From: Sequoia sempervirens
Taxonomy: Eukaryota > Streptophyta > Pinopsida > Cupressales > Cupressaceae
Direction of reading: 5' to 3'
Assembly: GCA_007258455.2 (NCBI GenBank)
Contig: VDFB02296605.1
Span: 62,001 to 126,000 of the forward strand
DNA: 64,000 nt
In this document: one piece after another, positions 24,127-35,159 of the stretch
How the letters are laid out: each line of letters starts with the position of its first letter
How positions within the stretch are numbered: the first letter of the stretch is position 1
Notes under the pieces: model-generated
Database searches by the model: none
Told to the model about the DNA's origin: nothing
Seen by the model: only the letters and a program-made list of their open reading frames with translations
Position numbers and translations under genes: made by a program

Positions 24127-24826
24127 TGTTGGCATTTAAATTCCCACCTTTGGTATGCGGATTTGAAAACGGACAGCTATGCACAGATAAACTACTGTTC
24201 AAATTAGGAGGGGAAGCTCCCTCTTGCTGATGGTGTTTGAAAAAAAAGAAACTAAAACTAAGTTGCCTATCTTTTTGATCAACTTAGAGCACAAGGTTTT
24301 TTTAAACACAAACGCTGCAGCTGAGATTTTCTGATATAAGAAGTTCAACTACGACTAACTTAAACTAAAGACGTTCCTAACCTCTCAAGTAATAGCAGAG
24401 CAAGAGAAGTTAGAAATTAACAAGGTAGATTTTCTGACAAAATACTTCAATAATCTCTCTTTCAGCGAACACCTACACACTTCCTTGCAAAGTGAAATAA
24501 AGATCATAAAAGTAGAACATAGATACTTGGAAATTTGAGATTTTTGGACCAAGGCAAAAGAGGCTCATGATTTTATTACTCAAATCTGAAACAAAGCTCA
24601 CTTCTAACATGCCTTGAACAAGAAATTGCAGCTAAGGAGGCTTGCAAACTTATTCTTAACACAATAGAAAACAGCAATCACACTAACTCCTTGTTGGCTA
24701 AAGAGGCTCAACAATTTGCTTATCACAACACAAATGAACAATACTTGAGCAACAAATAGAAGGCACAATAGGCTCAGCGTTTTGTTCTCACTAGCACGGT
24801 TAAAGAAACTAATGAGCAAAGGCTCT

Positions 24827-24834
24827 TATTTATA
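24827..24834 (-). promoter_or_regulatory. TATA box of giant LTR B
   Basis: TATAAATAAGAGCC on the minus strand, preceded by CTCTCC-like pyrimidines. It lies 707 bp before the LTR end; in B' the same box is 708 bp from the end. It lies downstream of the long open frame, so that frame is in U3. Confidence 0.6.
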
Positions 24835-25073
24835 GAGAAGTAGAGGAGTAGGGAACCCTAAAATCTCCTTGCTTTCACAATCTAGGGCTTGCTTAGCAAG
24901 CAAGCTTTATTACTAAATCTAGAAAGAAGATAACATCTAAAACCCTAGAAAGCAGAAAAAGCGGGAAACGCCAACTATTACATCTTATCCTCTTTCTCTT
25001 CTCAAACAATGGATAAGGATTATTCCAAGAATAGAAAGAAAGCGGGAAAGAAAGCTTCTAGAAGAAAGTTGCT

Positions 25074-28036
25074 TTAAAGCTCAATCACATCCGCTAGGAA
25101 GTTAGAGATTGTGTCCCGGTTCGGTGCATCTATGCCATCAACAACAAAGCACCGCTTTTCAAGAATATCTTCAGCATCTGCAATAGATCTCGGGAAATCT
25201 TCGACCTCATTGGCCGCTTTATTGAACTTTGCTGACATCACTGAAATATGGCCTATCCTTTCGCCAACTGGACTGCAACTGTGAACAACACTCTGAAACT
25301 GAACTTGCACTTCCTCAAGCCCGATGTAGGAACCATCTTCAAGACTGTAATGAGAAGGGATTTCTATGACGAATTCGCTGATGAAAAGAAGAGATTCAAC
25401 CACCCTTTGTCTATAGGCGATGAATTCTTCATATATCCTCTCATAGGTTTTAACTTTGAAAACATGATGCTCTCTCCAGGCAAGGATTTGTCTCTTGTGC
25501 TCCTTTGAAACTGCTAAACCATAGGCTGTTCTAAATCAGCAATGATAATCTCATGCCTAGGTTTTACTTCAGCCAGTGTTTGTTCAAATCCTTGGATACC
25601 TTGAGGTAGCTTATGAGCGTCTTCTCTTAACTGGAACATTCGTGTCAAGATCTCCTTTCCTCTGACAATGAAGCTCTCAATCCACTCCTGAGTCTCTTTC
25701 CCACAAATGACCAGCTGTCTTAACTGATGGTGATCAGCTGGTGTTTCCAAGACCTGGGGCAGCAACTGGGTTGCTTGTGAAGAACCATGGACAAGGTTGG
25801 AAATGAAAAGCCTGAGCTGCTGATTTTCAGCCTTGAAGGCTGCCTTGTCTTCTCCATCCTTAAGTACTTTTTCCTGAAGATTTTCTGATGCAACTCTGAA
25901 GAGACTCAAATCTACATGTCTAGTATTTCTACCGAGATTCGCCTTGACCATGACGAAGTCATCCATGTTTACCTCATCCCTATTCTTGTCTTCTGGGGGC
26001 ACTGTAGTCTTCATGACTATCTCGTTATCAGGATTCCTATCAAAGTGAACTTGCTTCTTTGACTTCTTCTTAGGAGGTTCCTGATAGATGTTATCGAGAT
26101 CGTCAACACTCACTTGATATGAAGGCCTTCTCCTAACCCTTCCTAAGGAGTTCTCAAGCCAAGACACAGTAGTATCTTTACTAACTTCCTCAGGAGGTGC
26201 TGCTGTAATCTCTTCATCATCTTCGATATCAAGATCAATGTGAATCGGTGAAGTACTTGTCAAAGGTACAAAAACATGTGTTGTAGGTGGCTCCTCTGCT
26301 TCATTCTGAGGTACAGGCTCGTCAAGAGGAACTTCTAAATCAACTGTAGGCTGCTCCTGTATGACTATGCCTAAGAAATCCAACCTTCTTTTTACATTTT
26401 TATTCGATCTACTACCTTTGACGCCTTCTTGAGACTGACTTTTTCCCTTCCTTTTCGACTGTGCTCTAGAAGAAGAGGGAATTGTCTTTGGCGGCTCTGC
26501 TACTGAAATAGAGTTCTTCCTTTTAAGGACCAAGAAAACCTTACTATGCTCAAGGACTTGTCTTGTTCTATCTTCAACTGAAAGCGATTCCTTATTTGCC
26601 CTGTTAACTTGTGGTAAGGGTTGCTCTTCAATTAATTTCTGAGTATACATCGAGAGAAGCACATCTTCATCACCATCAGATAGCCCTTCTATATCTTCAT
26701 TTAAACAATCCTTCATCTGATGGAGAGTGAGCTTGCTATAACTACGTCTACGCACCTCGAACTCATCTGCACAGTTAGCCCAAAAATCTTCCAGTGCGGC
26801 TTTATGATCATAATTCTTCTCCAATCGGCCAGCGTAGACACCATGAGGATCGAAAGATCGCCTCTCGCTGTAGGATTTGAGGCCGAATTTATCTAACTCT
26901 TCTCCTATTGTCTTGGCATCTGCAGCAGTCCTGCATGTATAAATTCCCAACCCTAATGGAAAGTGGAGGGAGGGTTTCCTTCTGTTCCTCAAGACTGTGT
27001 GGACACCGTGAGCCTACCTCAAGAATTCCATGAAAATGACCTCATCTGACGGATACCTTGGCAACATGAGCAGGGCACCTGAATAACCATAGACCCTGAG
27101 ATAGGTAAAGGTAGGAAATTGTATAAACCAATCCGCCCATTCCGCCATTGCTGCCCTGGCAACTGAAGATATACGGACATGCAACTCATTGTCCAGGTTT
27201 CGCACTGTATACATCAAGAAAGCCTCGTTCACCCTTTTATAGTGGTGCAACGACTTTGTGAACTCCAACTGGGGATAGTAATTATATATGTGTTGTACGC
27301 TCAATGATCCCTTGGCGTTCAACCCTTTGAATTGACCTTGATAGGCCACTAGGTAGACTAGGTATGAGACCATGTGGAATACATGAAACTGGAAGTATTA
27401 TGTTATCTGCTGATGTAGACAATCATTGATCAAAGTAGGCCAGTCATAGAACTCGGTTTTCTTCATGATGTGGGGTATGGCATAAAACATCCAAGCTTGA
27501 AACTTGGTGGCATCCCCTGAGCCAGTGACCCTATTGAGCAAAGTGATGATGATGGCAACCTCGTCCTTGAACTCCCTTCGCCCAACGTTCTTTAGCAAGG
27601 TCTTATGTTTTTCTTTCATCCATCTCTGTGCAATCTTCTTGCTATATTTATTTTTGTGCATATTCCATATCCTTTCGCATTCACCCTTTGAGAGAGTAAC
27701 GCTTTCAGGCCATGGGGGAATGGAAAAACATATTTCAATCACATCAGGCTTTATACTGCAAATCAATCTACCATCTGCTGACTGGATCTCCCTAGTAGCC
27801 GGGTTGTAATGCTCAATGCAAGCGATTACGAATTCAAGACTCTGAACTGATATAGGAATTGACGCTGCTGCGAGGAGTCTGGAATGTCCTAGGTTCTTGA
27901 TTGAAGTGTTGCCTGCTCTCTCCAAGGCATGCAAATCGAACACCGGCTTGATATGATGCAAGTTTGTCTCAGCTGTTTTGATGTAATTGTGAAAGAGAGC
28001 CGATTCAGTCTTGAAAACATTGGGAGTGTACTCCAT
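25074..28036 (-). pseudogene. Decayed ~990-codon open frame inside giant LTR B, function unknown
   Basis: Starts with MEYTPNVFKTESALFHNY at 28,036. The pieces 28,036-27,398, 27,373-27,014 and 26,992-25,514 are in one frame, separated only by two stops (at 27,398-27,400 and 27,014-27,016); the last piece (25,403-25,074, ending FLADVIEL) is in another frame. The N-terminal ~350 residues look globular (SIPPWPESVTLSKGEC; FQAWMFYAIPHIMKK). Residues about 500-700 are charged with two basic clusters (SKRKGKSQSQ, PPKKKSKKQVHF) that could be nuclear signals. A helical, coiled-coil-like C-terminus follows. I recognise no RT, integrase, transposase or nucleocapsid motif. B' carries the same protein with an internal deletion, so it is a family property and not a chance frame. 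Confidence 0.7.
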
Positions 28037-28929
28037 TTTAGAAAACTTGAAGAATGACTGTAAACTCGCCTAGGTTCTGACAAGTTTTGAGCGATTTCTA
28101 TTTTTAGAATGCTGATCTTTGTGCTCCAACGGACAAATTTTTGAGAAATTTTTCTGAGATATGGGTTTTGCTCAGAATTTCGTTGCAAGACAACCCAGAT
28201 CGTCCGTTTTTGAATATTTTGAATTTTGCCTGAAAAAGCAGCAAACCCTAATTTCTTCAATTTTCCCGAAAAAAGCTGGCACCTGAGTTTTGTTCAATAA
28301 GATTAGAAATGGACCAGCTGATTGATTTTAGAAAACCGCACGTTGATCAAAAAGCAGCTGTAACTTTGTGTTTCGAAATTTTCTGAAAAATGCAATATGG
28401 GTTCTTCAAGACTCCATTTGAAAAAGTGACCCAGATGGTTGAAATTTGAATTGCCTTTCACTTAACATGCAAAATAAAAGCACTTGTTGCAAACTTGATG
28501 AAGTTCTGAAAAATTCTTCAAGATTATGCGCAAAAGACTCGATGATGTAAGAAAGAAAAGTCTTGTCTTTTTGTTTGAAAAATTGACCCTAGAACAAAAG
28601 CTTGAAAAGCAAGGTTTATGTCGCTGTTGGTATGGCCCGATATATAAACTATGTAACTATAGATTCTTGACCACAAAAACTCTTCAAACTTGTTGTCTAA
28701 CTTTCTCCCTCCAAGGCTACTTGTAAAATAATGTGAAAATAAGCACAGAGAAAGAATGATGTTAAATAGGCTTCTTAGTATTTTCTGATTAGGTTTCGTT
28801 TTTGCTTTTATTTCCAAAACTCCTAGAAAACTCCGGCCTTGTACTTTGACGCTTTATTCTTTCACTTCTGGTACTTTGAAACTTTTGAAATTCCAAAAAT
28901 TCTCTAAGGTATGAACATTTGGTGCACTT

Positions 28930-29875
28930 CTTTCTCATCACCCTGGGCGCTCTACTTTTCTAGTGTTAGCTAAATTTTAATATTTCTAACTTTCCTTCAT
29001 TTCATACATGCTACTGCATTTAATTTCATCGCGATGATTGACCATTAAGCGTAGCCAGGTTTCAAGGCATGAGTTTGATCACCGGGATTCAGAAAGAAGT
29101 TCGAGGCATCTCCGGCAAAACTTGATTTCAACCTTCAACACATGGAGCCTTTTCCTTCGAGGCTCCGGAACTTTCACAAGAGCATATTTATTTTTCGATC
29201 TTCACCCTTATAAACTCCTACCTTACAGACGATCCCATCGAATCTGGAGTTTCAGGGGTCGGATTGACTGCCAGTTGAGCTCATCGCGGAGCTATCGAGG
29301 AATGAGAAGAGGTCTTCTAGAGAGATTTTTGCCAAAAAGTGGATTTTAGGGCCTCAAAAGTTTGGGCGCCCTTCTTGACTGGGGGGGGCCCGCTTCACCC
29401 AGACTTAGAATATATTTATTTTTTACTGTTTGCTTCTGAATTTTGAAATTCAACTCTCACCAGCCCTTTTGTTCGGAGCTTCGGATCTGGTGACTGCGTC
29501 CTCTAATTGACGTGCGGAGTATCTCGTTGGAAAGCTGAATCAACCGTGAAGAGATCACGTTAGTCACTTATCTACAAATTCATTCATTTAGCCCCTTGAA
29601 AACTTGGGCGCCCTTCTTCACCTGGGGCGCCCACTTTCTCCAAACTTAGCCATTTTTACTAATTTTCATCTTCGAGTTTGAAATCTTCATTCTGTACCTT
29701 CGTCTTCGATCTGATTTTGCCGAAAGACGACCAGTTGAATATTCTGACGAAGACAGGCATCGCGAAGTTGGGCGGAATCTAAAAAGATTGAGCACTTTGA
29801 CAAACCCTAATTGCTGGATCTGCCCCTTCAAAAAGCTAGGCGCCCTTCTTCACTAGGGGCGCCCAAAATTTCAAC
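28930..29875. repeat. GGCGCC-containing tandem array in LTR B
   Basis: GGGCGCCC-type palindromes occur at 29,364, 29,606/29,625 and 29,838/29,856, with a degenerate one near 28,945. The period is about 232-242 bp; two palindromes about 18 bp apart form a pair in each better-kept unit. Units also share ACTTAG and TTTGAAATT-like blocks. The same array is in B' and D with other periods. Confidence 0.75.
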
Positions 29876-30697
29876 ACTTAGTAAAATTTTGATATTTTTC
29901 AACTTTCCTCGCTTTGACGCCAGCTTGAATACTCCCTTATTCAACGCCAATTCCATGACCAGTGATTTGTTGATCATGTCAATTCATTGCGAGTACGGGA
30001 CAGGAACCGGGAATAAATACTTTGATCGAGATTTGAACCTCACTTCTATCATATAAGGATGTTCCAAAGGTGGGCTACTTTTCTTCAACAAGTACAAATC
30101 CCGCCATATATAAGAAAAGAAAAATTTTCATGATTTTCCAATTTTCTTCGCTCTTCTCAGTAGAAGCGTTCATCATTTCACCTTCTCGCCGCATCGTTTA
30201 AGTGCTAAATCGGCGCCTCTAATTTAATGACGCATTGATGACCTCGAGCTCCGTGACATGTTTTTCTCCAAAGAAGAATAGACCTTAGGGTAAAACTCCG
30301 ACTATTTTGAAAATTCCGATCAATCTGATATAGACGTATTTTGAGCTAATCAAAATCAGTTCGGACCTTGTCAGACCAACTTTCTATTTTTAGAAAATTT
30401 TGCTAGTATCCATTTTGAAAGAAACCCAGAAAAACCCAAAAAATGTTACTATTTCGAGAAACTTTCTAAAATAAAGCGCTTCCTAAAATTTTAGGATGAA
30501 AAACTGAGATCTGGGTTTTGTAGGTTAAGCTGTTCTTAGCAGACCCAAATTGTCAGATTTTGAAAATTTTGCGTTTTAACCCCTCATGCAAGACATGCAT
30601 ACCCATATTTTGACCTTTTTGACTGATTTAACAAGACTTTTACTCATTTCTTCAAAATGTCTAAGTGTAACAAAAATTTTAATTTTAGGGTACAACA

Positions 30698-31762
30698 ATG
30701 ATCAACAGGAAAAAACTTATCATGCTCCCCTTGAAGTGATGACTCTTTGAATAAGTCAACTCCCAAATCACTTAAGCTGATATCATCAAAAATATTTCTC
30801 TCCAATGGCTCAATTTGCTTGCTCAAACCCAATGTCACCACCATAATGAATTGAAGAATCTTCAATGCTTGCTGTTTTGAGAACTTCACTATCATTATCT
30901 TCATCATGAGAGAGTATGTCATTGATTTCTTCATGTGTACTTCTTGAGAAGTTGGGGCAACAACATGAAGAGAATCCTTCTTTACGAAATCTTCAATATG
31001 ATCTTGTTTGGACTCTTTGGAATTATCTCCATCATCATGACCACTAATCTTTCCTGCATCTTGCTCTAACTTCTCCAAAAGTGGCTTCAATTTCTCTTCA
31101 CATTGATTAAATAATTCTTTGATCAGCATAGCAGCAATAGGAGAATCCTTTTCTTCACATTCATAGGTGTCCAAGAGGAGAGATTGGACATTTGGTGGAA
31201 TTTTATCTGACTCTTTAATGGTGAGAACAACAATTTTCTTCACAGCTGCAATAACATCCTCTTCTTGTTCGCTCCAAGTGGATATGAAGAGGTAATGGAA
31301 CAAGTGATAAATCTGATCATGCATTCCCAAGTCTAATAGCAAGTTACTTATCCTGAGATCTGAAAATGTCTTTAATATAACAGCTCTTCTTGAAAACAGT
31401 TTATTTCCCATTTCATCTAGGTCTTACAAACTCTCCACAATCATATTCAAAATGATTTTCATGGTTTCATCATCATAGGGTGTCATGGGAACAAAATTCT
31501 CATCATCTCCATGAAGCAAGAAGAAATCAGTAGCTTGGTTTCTTCATCTAGATTTCCCAACCAATAGGGCTGTTTTAAAAAGGTCCATGCAGGTGGCATT
31601 GCCAATTGCATCCGATAAGAAGGTGACTGCTTCACCTATCTCAAACATTGTTCCAACATTTGAAGATTATTCTCTTCATCTTCCCTTGACTAAAATTCTG
31701 TCAAGTCTATTTCCAGCCATATAAAGTGTTTGTTCCAGCTTTATCTCTTCTTTGTTAGCCAT
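30698..31762 (-). pseudogene. Internal coding region of element A, N-terminal half
   Basis: The first ATG after the primer site is at 31,762 and gives MANKEEIKLEQTLYMAGNR before a stop. The longest open piece is 31,411-30,644 (255 codons), of which about 240 codons precede element B. It is acidic and Leu/Lys-rich. Near its end PLERNIFDDISLSDLGVDL matches PLEGGIHEDINLSELSGDL of element E (about 40,790-40,820), which shows that A and E encode the same unknown protein. The frame resumes beyond element B at about 24,120. Confidence 0.6.
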
Positions 31763-31812
31763 GCTTTAGTCTGTCAACTAAACCTTGATGAGCACAGGAT
31801 GGCAGGATGTGT

Positions 31813-31825
31813 GGCTCTGATACCA
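31813..31825 (-). other. Primer-binding site of element A
   Basis: Plus strand GGCTCTGATACCA, i.e. TGGTATCAGAGCC on the minus strand, an exact match to the complement of the plant initiator Met tRNA 3' end, one base from the LTR. Confidence 0.85.
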
Positions 31826-31826
31826 C

Positions 31827-32030
31827 TATAAAGAACCAGACCAAATTTTTTCCAATTCTTTATTGAACAATTCAGCTCAAGCACACAGTCACCCATTAAG
31901 GTTAGCTCCAAAACCAAAACGATGCGGAAGGTAAATCTAACCAAGAATGTGCCTAGGAGAGGCGAGCATATGGTCAGAGGATCTTGTGCATGCAGTACTA
32001 GAAGTAAACAATGCCGAAAGAACTCAACGC
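31827..32030 (-). repeat. 5' LTR of element A (only 204 bp left)
   Basis: Nearly identical to 19,117-19,320 of the left LTR. The terminal TGTA has become TATA. Homology stops abruptly at 32,030 after AACTCAACGC, inside the 94-bp tandem array. What follows (32,031-32,814) is other sequence. Confidence 0.85.
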
Positions 32031-32814
32031 ATCAACTTCCCCTCATCATCCAAGGGTGGTAAATCATATAAGTACTTTTGATATGACATGTACCTCTAAA
32101 GTTGAATCATCTTCAAGAAGATTTTGTTCTTCAATTAAAAGTATAATTTCCTTTACCTCATCCAATGCTGGTTCATCAAAGAATCCTTCAAATGCAGAAA
32201 AGAAATCATGTAATGCATTTTCATCCATAGTGTTGTCAACAGATCCTTCTTCAATAGAAAATGTTAGTCCATCACCTAGCTCTACAAATGCTTTAGAAAT
32301 TGTTCCCCTCAAAAAACATGTGATATACTTGTACAAATCCTTCTATGTCCAACATAGAAGATTATTCAACATCTTGGAAATTGAGCCTTGGAATCAACAA
32401 TAGTAATCACATTGTCTTCTATCAAGGGAGGATCAGCAAAACTTGGAATCACTGGCCTAATTGAGTCTTTTCATGCCAATAGTATTCAAATTGTCTTCCA
32501 TCTCAAATTGTTTTTCTTGTGTGTCTTCCAATCCATCAATCCAACTAGATTTGATCATTGATGCAACCTCTTATAGAAGTGTATTAATAAAAAAATTCAA
32601 GAGGATTTCCAGATATGGCTTCAAAGTAGAGTTGATCTTTTGATAAGGCAACTAAATCATGCAACAAGTTCTTTCATCGATTTGTTGCTATCTTTCTTAG
32701 CATTTGAGGGCTGGGCAAAGAGAATGTGACTATCCTTGGCTGGTTAGAATCATGCCAAGAACATTTCATCCATGATTTACTAGTTGGTGATTGATCCTAT
32801 ACGAAAGATGGTGG
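32031..32814 (-). pseudogene. Remnant of another A-like internal coding region
   Basis: A minus-strand open stretch of 90 codons (32,336-32,064) reads MYKYITCFLRGTISKAFVELG and then an acidic segment with IEEGSVDNTMDE. Composition and reading direction resemble the protein of element A, but no direct alignment was found. It lies between the truncated 5' LTR of A and element C. The flank right of element C (from 48,790) would be its original continuation. Confidence 0.35.
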
Positions 32815-32819
32815 AACCA

Positions 32820-34182
32820 TGTAATGTCCCCTTCCAGTTGACATCTCTCAGTACTTGAGATTAGCCTATTATGTGGCCCTCGTAGGCTAATATGGAGGAT
32901 AGAGGGTCTTGTTGAGGCATGGCTTGGCTTCAGTTGTCAAAATTATTCAGTTTGGCTTTCATTCGGGGTCGTTTGGACATCATTTGCTTGACTTGCTATT
33001 TTTAGTAAGTAGAGACACTCAGTGGAACACCCCTGCTATTTTTAGCAGTATGGTCTGGTCATATGCAAATTCAGTCACTTATCATCCGGCTTCAGACGGT
33101 TTGTCATTTGGACTTATATTGAGAGAGATATTAATATTTATTTGCCAAAATAAATATTAATTTAATTGAAGCTTATATTATAAAGTTATAATGTAAATTA
33201 ATGTTATAACTTAAGTGACTTAATCAAGGGGTCGACCATCATGAAGAAGGGGCCACATTTTAATTAATTATTATAATTAAAAGGGTGCCCAAACTATTGA
33301 AAAATTAAAAGTGAAATTCAAGTTTATTTTAAATGATGCTTTTTGAAGGAAATCGACTTCCTAAGGAGATATAAGGTTTTCTTTCGAAGAAATTGATCAT
33401 TATGCATATGAGAATCGATTTTAGCCAATTTCTTCTTCAAAGAACGAAGCCAAGGGTTTTAGTTTTCTTTTGCATTGGAGAACGAGCCATCTTTAGTGTT
33501 TGCAGTTCAGAGGCTGTGAAATATCAGCTGATTTATTGCTTGTCAGTGGAATAGCTTCAATTAGAAGTTATTACATAGCATATTCGTGGGATTTCAGTTG
33601 GGGTTTCAGTCAGCAGTGGTATCGACTTTCTTCCAGGAGAGAATCCAACACAGAGGCTATTCATATTGTTCATCTGGCACATTATCCTAGGCCGTACCGA
33701 TTTTGTACTTGCCGGTACAAGTCGTACTTTGCTGCAGCAAAGGCCGTACTTCTTCTCTAGAGCAAATCGCCTTGCTTTTTCATCATCTGACTCCTTCAAG
33801 ATGGATGCCTAGGGTTTCTGGAGCATTATGCAACAAATTCGAGGTGGGAGATTGCATATTCTCTTTCAGCCGTACGATCTCAGGGTTCTTTCTGGCGCCT
33901 GCAAGCTTATCCAAGTTTTCAATAAATAGCTTGCCTTTTTGTTTGAATGTTTGAAAATTGCAGTTGTAATCATCCAGGAAGATTAATAAATCATCTAGCA
34001 TCGAGATCCAATCTGTATTTTGTAGTTTTTAAGTATCTATTATTTTTCAAGTATTTTCTTTCAAAATCGCACCATTATCTTTATTGGCAAAAAACCACAA
34101 AAAAATCCAAAACCTTCAAAAACACAAAACAAATCAGTTTTAAGCATCAGGGGTTGAAGTTGAACCAGCAGGGTTCATCACA
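32820..34182 (+). repeat. 5' LTR of element C
   Basis: Starts TGTAATGTCCCCTTCCAG, ends GGGTTCATCACA; 1,363 bp. Followed after one base by the primer site. Contains the inverted repeat TTAGCCTA...TAGGCTAA at 32,861-32,890. Confidence 0.95.
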
Positions 34183-34183
34183 G

Positions 34184-34195
34184 TGGTATCAGAGC
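34184..34195 (+). other. Primer-binding site of element C
   Basis: TGGTATCAGAGC, exact complement of the plant initiator Met tRNA 3' end, one base after the 5' LTR. Confidence 0.9.
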
Positions 34196-34237
34196 AGTTT
34201 CCTGCCATCCCCGAAGGCTTAGATCTTATATATGCAC

Positions 34238-35159
34238 TGCTGGCGAAATCTAACACCCTCCCATATGCGTTTGTACTGACAAGCGTACACTACAAAGAAA
34301 TGAGGTTTTCAAATTAGAGGGGGAAGCCCTCGCTAGAATGCCTTAAAAGCAGCACCTAAGTCCTATCTTTTGTTCTCACGAAGAGGCACAAGGTTAAGAA
34401 AACTAAGAACGCTGGTGAAATTAAGACTTCTAGTTTCAGAGATCATTAACTACAACCAAGCTATCTACTTTTAAATTCCATCCACTCTCAAGAAACAGAA
34501 AGCATGAGGAAATGGAGCCAGGTTTGACTATTATTAGGACGATACCATGTATGGTGTATACCTCAACTTAGTTAAAAAGCATTCATCACTAATCTAGACA
34601 GTTTATTGCAATAACATCACACGAAAACTGGATATCGATTCTCTACTTGAAGGCAAGGTGGCGACCTATTATCTCAATCCAATTTTCAAGAAACAGAGCA
34701 TGAGGAAATGGAGCAGGGTTTGACTATTAGACGATAAACGTGTATAGATTCTCAACTTGAAGGCAAGGTGGCGCATCTATCAGCTCAATCTAGACAAGTT
34801 TATTGGTAACATCACACGATAAACTGGATACGGATTCTCTACTTGAAGGCAAGGTGGCGCACCTATTATCTCAATCCGAATCAGTTTATTGGGCACAAAA
34901 CAGATTTAAAGTAGATAGCTTAGTTGTAGTTAATGATCTACGAAACCAGAAAATCCTTAGCTGCAACATTCTTGGTTTTTTTAACCTTGTGCCTCTTCCA
35001 GCTGAGAACAAAAAGATAGGACTTAGATTACTTTTCTTTTTCATGCATTCCAGCACAATGAGGGAGCTTCCCCTCCTAATTTGAAGAGCACTCATTGCGT
35101 AGTGTACATAGCTGTCCGTACAAACCTGCACTCCAGAGGTGTTAGATTTTACGCCAACA
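34238..35159. repeat. Tail-to-tail inverted pair of element D LTR ends
   Basis: The left part begins TGCTGGCGAAATC, which is the D-family LTR end read backwards, and continues with the reverse complement of the U5 region (CTAAGTCCTATCTTTTGTTCTCA, AGGCACAAGGTTAAGAAAAC in separate blocks). The right part (about 34,890-35,159) is the same U5 region forward, ending TTTTACGCCAACA. The centre (34,640-34,880) has three to four copies of a CTTGAAGGCAAGGTGGCG unit (34,647, 34,757, 34,841). The arms are imperfect but clearly homologous to 40,030-40,406. Confidence 0.75.

Larger units (their letters stand above)
24127..30697 (-). mobile_element. Element B: 6.57-kb giant solo LTR
   Basis: On the minus strand it starts TGTTGTACCCTAAAATT (right edge 30,697) and ends TTTAAATGCCAACA (left edge 24,127). 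ATGAT flanks it on both sides (24,122-24,126 and 30,698-30,702), an exact 5-bp target duplication. There is no primer site, purine tract, gag or pol inside. Ends match those of B' and of element D, where they adjoin internal sequence. Order on the minus strand: start, GGGCGCCC tandem array (about 29,900-28,900), ~120-bp repeats, long open frame (28,036-25,074), TATA box (24,834), end. Its coding frame interrupts nothing of host origin; it sits in element A. Confidence 0.85.
19117..32030 (-). mobile_element. Element A: large non-autonomous LTR retrotransposon
   Basis: Minus orientation. The 3' LTR (19,117-21,242) lies left and a truncated 5' LTR (31,827-32,030) right. The first ~204 bp of both are near identical. 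The primer-binding complement is at 31,813-31,825, and the purine tract lies just right of the left LTR (on the minus strand, TTTTGGGAAGGGCGGAT). The interior has no gag zinc finger, protease, RT or integrase; instead it codes a long acidic, coiled-coil-rich protein in several frames. Element B is inserted at 24,127-30,697. The family is shared with element E. Confidence 0.8.

Noticed and set aside
34184..34200. tRNA gene suggested by TGGTATCAGAGC
   Set aside because: It is the complement of a tRNA 3' end acting as primer site, with no cloverleaf around it.
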